This document shows, piece by piece, positions 55,978 through 64,000 of a stretch of 64,000 nucleotides of DNA. This DNA is from Cymodocea nodosa (taxonomy: Eukaryota; Streptophyta; Magnoliopsida; Alismatales; Cymodoceaceae). Location: positions 1,756,001-1,820,000 of the forward strand of contig JAZBRI010000010.1 of assembly GCA_036874045.1 (NCBI GenBank). Direction: 5' to 3'. The translations under genes and the position numbers were made by a program. A model generated the notes under the pieces. That model was given only the letters and a program-made list of their open reading frames with translations. It did no database searches and was not told where the DNA came from. Within the stretch, counting starts at the first letter, position 1. Each line of letters opens with the position of its first letter.

Positions 55978-58497
55978 GTCTTCGAAAAATATTGATCAGA
56001 GTATTTGAAATTTGCTTTGCAATTTCTGTACTTACTCTGTTGATCTGATCAATTATTGCTTGATCTAAATGAAAATGTGAAACTTGTGATGGCTGCTGTA
56101 AAAATTCAGTATTTATGTCTTTATGTAAATCTGTATGTGTATCTATATGTATACCTAGATTTATATCTGTATGTATACCTGTATTTGTATCTGTATGTTA
56201 CTATTGTTTTGAAAATTGTGTCGACTGTTGCTGTTGTTCTTGTGATTGAGTTTGTCATTCCTGTTGTTGTTGTCGCTGTCGAATTACAAGTGTATCTGCT
56301 TCCTGGTATTTTTGTAGTTTCTTTGTAGAGAAAGATCTTGACTTTAATCTTTTCTATGGCTAAGGTGTAATATCTGTTTGACTTGTCACAATTCTTAAAA
56401 GTATATCACCATAAAATATTTTACTCTACAAGTTTAAGATATAAGAAACAAAAATATTATACCAGTTCACTTGTATATAGTTAATTAATGCATATGTAGC
56501 ATAAAGATAGCATCTGCCAACCTCTACACCATGACCAAACCTCTGAAAGAGTGAAGCATGTAGTATTTTTGCAATAAAACGTGCTTGACCATTTAAATCA
56601 TTTAATAATCTCATTGGATTGTTGGTAGTTGGATTTTTGGCTAAACTTTTAATGTCCCATCCCAATTGATAAACCTGTTTTCTTTCTAATAATTTAACTC
56701 CATTTTTCAGACCAAGTACTTGATAAAGTAATTCTAGAGTTAAATATATATCGTAGTCTTGTATATTGGAAACAAGAATACCTTCTTCCACTATTAAGTT
56801 TGAGTAAAAATAACTTATAAGTTTTGGTATAACAAGATGGCCTGACTATTGTGGAAGTAAAGTCAACAAGTCTTGAAATTCAAATATTTCTCGTATATGT
56901 GCCATTCCTTTAAACTTAACTGGCCTTGAATATAAAACTATGAAAGTTTTATGTCTGAAATTTTTCATAATAGGAACTATTTCTGAACCATAACAATGTA
57001 TTTTCATTTAAATTCTGTTTAGGATTAGGTATTTTCCTATCATGATGTTCTGATGTAGGACTTGTTTCAATATTATCAGTAGCATCTATATTTTCAGATC
57101 TTCTAGAATTGGTGGAATTTCTATCAAAGCTAGTATAAATGTTTGAAATATCTGTTATAGTCGTATCAATAATCTATTGAATTTCCTCTATGTGATCTTC
57201 TTGAAGCATATCAGTATCAACAGTCTTTGTACTATTCTATTTATCAGCAACATTTATTTCTATAATTGGTCTATACAACAACTATCTTTGTATGAAAGAA
57301 TGTTCTATATCTATTTGTGTAATAGAGTCATTCTGTAATTCTGAAATTTCTATAATTGAGACATTAGCAGTGTCATATTCTATTTGTAACTGTGTAGTTT
57401 GTTGATTATATATATTTATCAACAAATATACTCGATACTGTAACAGATATAACCACATGTATAAAATGTAGTATAAGCAACTATACCAAAAGTTAAAAGT
57501 CTCTATCCGAGATACAATAAAAGGAAGAATATCTATACATTCCTCTTCAGATGAAATATCTTCAAAATTTATAGACTTAGTGTCTATGTCATCAAAAATG
57601 TCATCAAAATTGATATCATCTATATATATATCATCAAAATTTCCTACATGTTCTCTTTTCGTAGGAAAAGAATGTTGGCTTGCAGCATTATATGAAAAAC
57701 TGTCCATTGTATTAAAAGAAACATTTTGCAATAATGTGACACAATACCTTAGAGTGTATGCTTGTAATCTGATATTTATCACATCTGTTGGGATTCCTAA
57801 AACAAAATCCTGTCCAACTTGTGCAATGGAACATAGTTTTCCATTTTTCAACGATTCTTCTCTTTGCTGCAATATGTCTTGTACACTTGCAATCAGTTCA
57901 AAATATTCTAATATCTTCTTCTTTTTCCAACTATATGTCTGCAATGTTTCTTGTTGTTTAGGAGGTTCTAAAGTTTTCTTAATTTCTCCTGTTAAAGACA
58001 CATGTGGTCTTGATGGTCCTTCACCATGATGCCTAGGTTACAATAATGGAATATAGAGTTTTAAGCTCTCAACCTCTACCATTTTTAGTTGATAAACTTT
58101 TTGTCCTTCATTGCGAAGGCCCATTTTCCAAATGGTAGTTTTCTATTCATTAATAAATTGTTGAATGTCGTCTAAAACAACCGGAGGAAAATAATGTTGG
58201 GAATACAAAGATTCTAATTCCTTGTTGGCATTTTCTATCATTGGCCTCCATTTCTTTCCAAAATAAGTAATAGACTGTATCGATTGTTTAGGTACTTGTC
58301 TAGAACTTGTAACAACCTTAGGGTTAGGTTGTAAAGTTCGTTTTCACATTTGTAATGTAGAAAGTTCGGTCTGTTTTAGTCTAAACTATGTTTCAGCATA
58401 ATTTTGAATAAATTTCCAATAGAAATTTTTCTCGTCTTGAATAGCTTTTCTAAATTCATGTAGTACTTCATTAGAAAAAGTTTGTTCCCAATACATG
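55978..58497 (-). pseudogene. Third ORF of SIRE-like element C
   Basis: The most complete of the three copies apart from its first ~20 residues. Minus-strand open blocks at 57282-58001 and 56426-56791, plus stop-separated flanks, follow the third ORF of B: helical N-terminal part, 'SLTGEIKKTLEPPKQQETLQ', acidic DDI repeats, a hydrophobic Tyr/Leu-rich stretch, then the transposon-protein-like region ('LNDLNGQARFIAKILHASLF', 'YATYALINYIQVNWYNIF'), then the repeat-rich tail. Like B it has a TAG directly after 'HSFIQR'. B and C retain the hydrophobic segment that A has lost. No known enzyme motif. Product unknown; the relation to Pfam PF20167 is a recollection to be tested. Confidence 0.7.
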
Positions 58498-58505
58498 TAT
58501 ATCAT

Positions 58506-58937
58506 AATGTTTGCTTAACTTTTTTTTTATGTCAACACATAGATAGCAAACAGAATCATGCTAACGGAGTGTTAGAACTATTTGACTGTTTTCTAACAAG
58601 AGTAATTTAAGACCACTATATAAAAAAACAATCAACTACTTTACTGTTACCACTTGAAAGTACGCTACACACGCTGTAAATAAATACCAAGACCAAAACG
58701 ATGGTAATTTATGCTTTCATTGGCTCCTTATCTTTCCAAGGGATGAGAGATCATAATCATCTTGTTGTCCACCATTTTTCCATGTACGCATGCATCAGCC
58801 ATGATCATCTTGTTTTCAATCTTTATCTAATCACCAGAACTCCGGGAGTAACGTTCTTCCGGGGCTGAGCACGAGACTTGCTGTACAGGAACACGTTAGT
58901 AATAGATTGATTGCATCATAGCATTTTCGAACATAGG
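58506..58937. other. Intergenic, 3' flank of the acetyltransferase-like gene
   Basis: About 430 bp between element C and the last exon I could assign to the minus-strand gene. It probably includes that gene's 3' UTR. No coding feature recognised. Confidence 0.5.
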
Positions 58938-60212
58938 TCATCTTGATCGAATCCCAGCCAAGCTCAACTGTTGATCAGGTAGAACCATGTTAGAAACAAA
59001 ATAGCAAAATCAAGTCAAAGGATTTGAAAGGCCGGTATTAAATTATGTTAAAAAGTGAAATATGCTTGAAGTTGCCAAATGTTGAAAGCTTCAACTAGCC
59101 AGGACCCCCATATTTCTATTAAAAGGTGAAGGAAGGACTCACCAAGTTCTTCTTATGGTCCTTCCAATAGAATCCCTGAATCAAAATAGGCAGGATATTG
59201 CAGGCCACAAGAATGAAAATCATCAAAGCATGCTTTCCCATCCATTCCATTACAACAGTTGGGCGCCTATAACCACGGACATCAACCTGCAGAAACGTAA
59301 AGCAACTAGATCATTAATATTGCAATAATCCAAAGAACTGCAAATCCAACTGGGAAAGTGATCATGATCTCTTTGACACCTCACCAGAAAGTAGAATCCT
59401 ATGAAGAGAAGGCCTGCAGCGCCAGCAGTGATACATGTATAGCTAACTGTGTAGAGTGGTTTATTCATGCGCATTCCTGTAGGTTTACATGAATTAAATC
59501 ACAAAATTGGCATGCTTATTTGCTATAATGATAGGTTGGTAGTAGTAGTTCTTACACACCAAGCATTTCCAAGAAAAAGGCTATCACTAGAAGGAGTATG
59601 GATGGTGCCATCCATTTTACGATTCTATCCTTGTGATCCTGTAATAAAAAGGAATAAATTACTCTATGAAGAATAATACTTACGGACCGAAAGTCTGAAG
59701 AGAAAAATTGTCCCACCTTTACATAGACAATAACATGGCCAAATTGTAATCCAATCAAGCAAGTAACGATTGCCATTACTGAACTGCAGATGATACACTT
59801 TCAGTGATAATAATATAAGAGAAAAGCCTTATAGAACATGTCTTTCACCAATTGAACTTAGCAAGAAACCTTAGTAATCCTTCAGGATCGAAAGGGGCTT
59901 GACACCATGAGGGAGCATCTGGAGGGAGAGGGCTGGTGTGTGGAGAATTAATGCTGCATTGCTGGAACAAAAGCAATAGATTGTAAGTTATTAGCAAATA
60001 AACGTAAGATGTGTTTGCTTGGATGTGAGACCTTCAAACGGGCATATACTGGTTTCCTGTACAAGTGCTGAATTCCCAAGACTTGGCGATCGATGAATCC
60101 AACGGCATTACAGCCAGGTCCAGTATCTCCCCTCACACCACATTTCACCTACAATTGATCAACAGTGTTTAAAATTTTGCACAAAGATCTCATCAAATAA
60201 TGGATAATTCAA

Positions 60213-60254
<42 letters not shown>

Positions 60255-62335
60255 ACTTACTGACAATATCTTAGTATCAGAGCCTCCAATCGGTATCTCG
60301 TACTCCCAATCAGGGACGTATAAGCCATAAAGGATGACCAAGTATGAGATCGTAAGCATCAGTCCTCCCATTCTGATGAACAATTAATGGGTGAAAAAAT
60401 GGCAATAATTAAAATCTCCAAGTTTGAATCAACATATAGAAAGAAACCCCAATGGTAGTAGGTAGTGGAACTCACAACTGTAGATGATACTTTCGAAGCA
60501 AGGACAGTCCAGAATCGACAAAGCCAGCACATGGAAGCCATATTTCCGAAAGCGCAACCACTAGGGATGCTATTGCTATTCTCTGAAAGATAATTAAACA
60601 TTTAAAATCCTGATCAGCCATGGAAGATCACAAGACCCAGTGGAGTTTGAGCAAGCACACACATACACACCTGCAGTATACCCAACCATCGGATGCTTAA
60701 CACATCAACTCCATAGGTGAAATTGTTTACACCATGAAAGTAGCCTCCTTGATGCAAACAAAAGCAAAGATAACGTCATAATGTCCTTTTCGAGCTAGTG
60801 AGAAGAGAGAGAAGGGAATTAATCAAAGTAGCCGGCCACCTTGGAGCACAAGTCCAACAACGAACAGTTTCAGTGCCCTGAGCACAGCTCCCTTGGTCGC
60901 AGCAACTTTGTTCGGTACTCTCTGACAAAAGAACAAACACCTGAGCGTGTTGATTATGGGAAGAATGATGGTAACGCAAACGCTTCCCTTACTTGAAAGG
61001 AAGATGAGGAGGAGGAGTAAGCGTGTCGGGATGGAGAAGAGACACCGACACAAAATGGATGGGAGGAATAACGTGTAGGGTGGGGAAACCAGTTGGACAC
61101 CACAGGGCATTCAGTACCTTGTGTGCGAGAGCGAGGGCAACGCCTACTATGAAGAGGAAAAAAGGCATGACGAGATCCGCAAGGGTCACTCCATTCCATG
61201 GTGAGTGGCCGATGGCTGGAAAGATGCCACCAACGTCATCGACCAGTATCATCAGCTGCATGCAGCAAAACGCACTGGGCGATCAGATCATAAAAATCTC
61301 TTCTAATGCTAGCTTTTCATGGGTGCTAGTGACCCATCAACTTTTCTTTCATTATTAACTAGAAAAAGCTATCCATACAAAAACTACGATATATATATAC
61401 AACTCTTTGTGAAAGGTTTTATGTCAGTAATTGGACTACTAACTTTTCTTATGTTAACTCCAATTAAATTCCATGTATCGAATGCAAAATTAATAACATG
61501 TATTTAAGAAAAAAGAGAGAAGCGTGAGAAAGAAGCAAACAAGTAAAGCGGAAATGAAACGACCAAATTAACAACCATGCTTTTTGTAATATATATAACA
61601 AGAAACTGTAATATATCAAGAAAAGAAAACAAGCCCACAAGGAATAATAAATGTACCATCTTACGGATTCTGTCGTTAGCATGAACGGCGAGTGGTTCTG
61701 GATCAGATATGTCGATGTTGAGATCAAACCTCAGTCACTTTAATTTTCGTTCTTATATTATCTTTTAGTTAGAACATGTATGCTGCCCGACGAAATTTGT
61801 TATCAATTCAAGTGCACTGTAACACACGAATCCAAAAAATATTGCATTTGACTATATCGAAAGAGATGGTAGAGGTGATCGTCGTTCGACATTTCAAAAG
61901 AACTGGAGCAAACTAATCAGAATAAAAAAGAAATCATTATCGACCTAATTAATCTATCGCCGGAAATGACAAAAACATGTACACGTTCGCCACGGAAAGA
62001 AATAAGCGACGAGGATATGCTCGTATGCGCAGCAGCGCAGAAAAGGAAAACACACAGAAACCCTAACATATATAATACAGAAACAAAGAGAAAACGAAAA
62101 GAAAAGAACTTACAGCCACGGTGACGCCCCTGAAGACGTCAAGCGAGACCAATCTTTGCGACGAGGAGGAGGAGAGACGGCCACACTCCGTTGACACCGG
62201 CGGTGGATTGGGCTTGTTGCAAAGCTTGTCGCACTCACCCCCCTCGTTCAGCCATCCGCTCTCCTCGTCATTATCGTTGTCTCCGTCGGCACAAACACCA
62301 GACTCTTTGTCCTTTGCAGTTTTCAACAGCTCCAT
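58938..62335 (-). CDS. Heparan-alpha-glucosaminide N-acetyltransferase-like multi-pass membrane protein (13 exons)
   Basis: Minus-strand exons, high to low: 62335-62114, 61255-61118, 60921-60840, 60747-60671, 60582-60476, 60372-60261, 60148-60032, 59961-59870, 59783-59717, 59638-59560, 59476-59385, 59286-59143, 58967-58938. All junctions are GT-AG and keep frame, giving about 452 residues. 'RLVSLDVFRGVTVALMILVD' and 'GHSPWNGVTLADLVMPFFLF' are the signature of the HGSNAT/DUF5009 family. H91 in HSPWNG probably matches the active-site His of the human lysosomal enzyme. A loop with several Cys ('VKCGVRGDTGPGCN') and about ten hydrophobic helices follow. The human enzyme moves acetyl from cytosolic acetyl-CoA to luminal glucosamine; the plant substrate is not established. 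Start chosen at MELLKT, since the in-frame Met at 62464 gives an atypical leader. The last exon (LSLAGIRSR then stop) is the least certain. Confidence 0.88.
60212..60254. repeat. (AT)n(GT)n microsatellite next to a splice donor
   Basis: About 9 AT units followed by 12 GT units. On the gene strand it reads (AC)n(AT)n, starting within about 6 bases of the donor GTAAGT of exon 6 (60260). Likely polymorphic in length. Confidence 0.95.
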
Positions 62336-63735
62336 CTCCTCCTCTCCCTGTGAGCCTGTGCGTGTGCGTCTCCTCTTCTCTCCCTCCCAACAGATGAAAG
62401 AAACGAAGAGAAAGAATGTATTAAAGCAGACGTACGAGTTCAAAATTGCACAACGATAAAGCACAATATGTGGATCAAGTAACGCCTCTCATTCTCTCTC
62501 TAACTCCTCCTTTCCCTCAACCGTCTTTTTCTCTCTCTCTAATCCCTTCCCCCCTCTTGGCAAAGGTAAGGAAGGCAACAGCTTGGTATTTATAGTGTTG
62601 TACCAGATAATAATAGAAATCATCTTGAATATGGCCGTTTCAATTATTGAAGAGTAGGAGCAAGTGAGCAGACGCACACGAAGATCGATCATTATCATTG
62701 CCGAGGTGCTGACGTGCAAAAAAGGAAGCGCTTAATAATATCACGAATTTTAAGTGCACTTTCTTTTTTTGATAATTACGTCTTTTCGTTAATATTGCGA
62801 AGCTGCAAAATACATTGATCTAAGCAATCAGATGTTACAGTTAGTTAATTTAAAGTTAAATTTCACCTCAGGAGTTTTCAATCACTGTGTATAATTAAGA
62901 CTTCCAAATTCAAATAAAAAACCAACATTATGCCACATCTCGTATTTAAAGAAGAGAAGCAATGTCTGGCTCTTATGTGAATGAATGTATGTTAAGCTGA
63001 ATCAGATAAACATATATTTAACTGTTCATTTTAACTTTTATTCAATAAGCTATTCTCAAGATCGATCTGCTTTCAGAGGTGCGTGTGAGACTGGCATCTT
63101 TCGCAGATAATTTAGTCACAAAAGTTGATGATCTGGACGGGATAAAACATGCGAATTTTAAGGAAAACTCCAGAATACTTATAAGACAGAAAATAATAGT
63201 ATCGTAGATTTTAAGAGAATTTTGTGAGTACCGCTTCTTTCATAAGTTTTTAGCTTTTGCAATCTTTTCTATTTTTTGTCTTGATTTGATCATTTATTTC
63301 AATAACAACATGATATAATTACAACAAATGCCACCAGGTTTTCAAAAGACAACCCTAACAAAAAACTTGAAAGCCTATTGCATAATCATGATAAAAATCA
63401 ATGTTCTCATTCATGGCCTATAAATCACTAAATACATTAGAAATCATTGAATATCTCTTTGGAGACACCTCACTTTTACATAAGTCGGGCTAGACTCAAA
63501 ATCGAACCCCTCTTAACTAAGGCTTACCAAAATCGAACCCCTAGATGCTTACCTTATTACGATCTCAACATATGGAGCACATCAATCCTAAATATCGACC
63601 CTGTCGTTCACATCACTTCTATTTTTAAATACATTTTCACTCCAATCAGCATGGTTAAAATTGACAAGCAACTCAGTCAAAGTTAGTAGTCAACTATTTA
63701 CTAATGGTGACATCACTCCCTCCAACAACCTATGG
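62336..63735. other. 5' flank of the acetyltransferase-like gene
   Basis: 62336-62560 is CT-rich on the plus strand (long GA runs on the gene strand), as in plant 5' leaders, with '(T)ATAAATACC' on the gene strand near 62587-62597 as a possible TATA region. Beyond 62720 I see nothing recognisable up to the LTR start at 63736. Confidence 0.5.
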
Positions 63736-64000
63736 TGTTAGATCGAGAATGCTTAAGATGGGGGTGAACTAAGAAGTCTAATCTTCTTTTGAAAAACTTG
63801 TTATAGTTTTGGAGTACAATCGATAAAACATCAAACTACTTTGATAAATTATAATGTACAAAAATAAAATATAGTAATTTTATAGTGATTCCTCAACCTA
63901 AGTCCATCTATTCCTTGAAATCTACTTAAGTATCTACTATGCACCTAAAGTTTTTAGTTTACTCCATGACCCAATGTTACAATCTTGTTTTTCTTAACTT
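63736..64000 (-). repeat. Start of a copia-type LTR, cut by the window edge
   Basis: TGTTAGATCGAGAATG followed by 'gatgggggtgaac' has the same layout as the plus-strand left ends of minus-strand copia LTRs at 37285 (TGTTAGGATCG...'ggggggtgaatgg') and 54236. The left neighbour 'acctatgg' is not a primer site, so it may be a 3' or solo LTR. The rest lies outside the window. Confidence 0.55.

Larger units (their letters stand above)
54236..58505 (-). mobile_element. Element C: 3' end of a SIRE-like copia element, minus strand
   Basis: On the minus strand: third ORF (58497 to about 55978), spacer, purine tract (55643-55657, plus strand 'atctccccctttttg'), and 3' LTR (54236-55642). No pol, primer site or 5' LTR follows above 58505, so only the 3' part is present. 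The LTR begins like the A 3' LTR (TGTTAGGAATTTTG) and ends like LTR type D, a different mosaic from A or B. The target on the left is TACTA (54231-54235); no matching right copy was found. Confidence 0.8.

Noticed and set aside
56056..56328. Plus-strand frame with repeated L-Y-V pattern resembling membrane helices
   Set aside because: Antisense of the D-I-H/Q repeat tail of the element C third ORF. The hydrophobic pattern is produced by the repeat.
62336..62464. Longer start at 62464 for the acetyltransferase-like gene
   Set aside because: It adds 43 residues of Cys/Phe-rich then Arg-rich sequence not expected in the family. MELLKT at 62335 gives a normal acidic N-terminus. Not fully excluded.
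1..64000. tRNA, rRNA or miRNA genes
   Set aside because: I found no cloverleaf-type or rRNA sequence by reading. The tRNA-like matches are retrotransposon primer sites only. A dedicated search could still find small RNA genes.

Overview
This is nuclear DNA of a flowering plant. It is AT-rich, holds two intron-rich plant genes, and has about 45 kb of nested LTR retrotransposons with plant-type primer sites (initiator tRNA-Met for Ty1/copia, tRNA-Asp for Ty3/gypsy). I cannot fix the species or decide monocot versus eudicot from sequence alone.

Layout. 1-6082: a minus-strand Ty3/gypsy element of the Athila/Tat kind (G1), cut by the left window edge, with an internal duplication and a ~2.1 kb LTR. 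6083-27760: a plus-strand Ty1/copia element of the SIRE/Maximus kind (A). A carries a gypsy solo LTR in gag (6460-8481, target duplication GCGAA) and a second SIRE-like element (B, 11472-21040, target duplication AACAC/AACAT) inside the integrase-RT region. 27766-43582: an older pile of a second copia family (E and F), a third copia fragment, and at least six gypsy LTR copies in both orientations, including an inverted-repeat gypsy remnant. 43583-46130: non-coding. 46415-50351 (+): an intact six-exon calnexin gene, with a perfect ER-stress element (ERSE) in its promoter. 50352-54235: intergenic DNA with a degenerate gypsy 5' end (tRNA-Asp-like primer site plus a zinc knuckle). 54236-58505: a minus-strand 3' end of a SIRE-like element (C). 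58938-62335 (-): a 13-exon gene for a multi-pass membrane protein of the heparan-alpha-glucosaminide N-acetyltransferase-like family. 63736-64000: the start of another copia-type LTR.

How it works together. The two host genes look functional: all splice junctions I could place keep frame, and both proteins have family-typical length. Calnexin is the ER lectin chaperone, and its ERSE fits induction by the unfolded protein response. The transposons are all broken (stops, frameshifts, lost catalytic residues).

The most interesting material is in the transposons. (1) SIRE-like elements A, B and C carry a large extra third ORF between pol and the 3' LTR. It has a region that looks like the 'putative plant transposon protein' domain, a hydrophobic segment and a Gln-rich repeat tail. 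(2) LTRs and spacers of unrelated superfamilies share the same sequence modules: dense arrays of short palindromes built on GTTA...TAAC, alternating with CACGTG G-boxes. This suggests exchange of regulatory cassettes between Ty1/copia and Ty3/gypsy elements.
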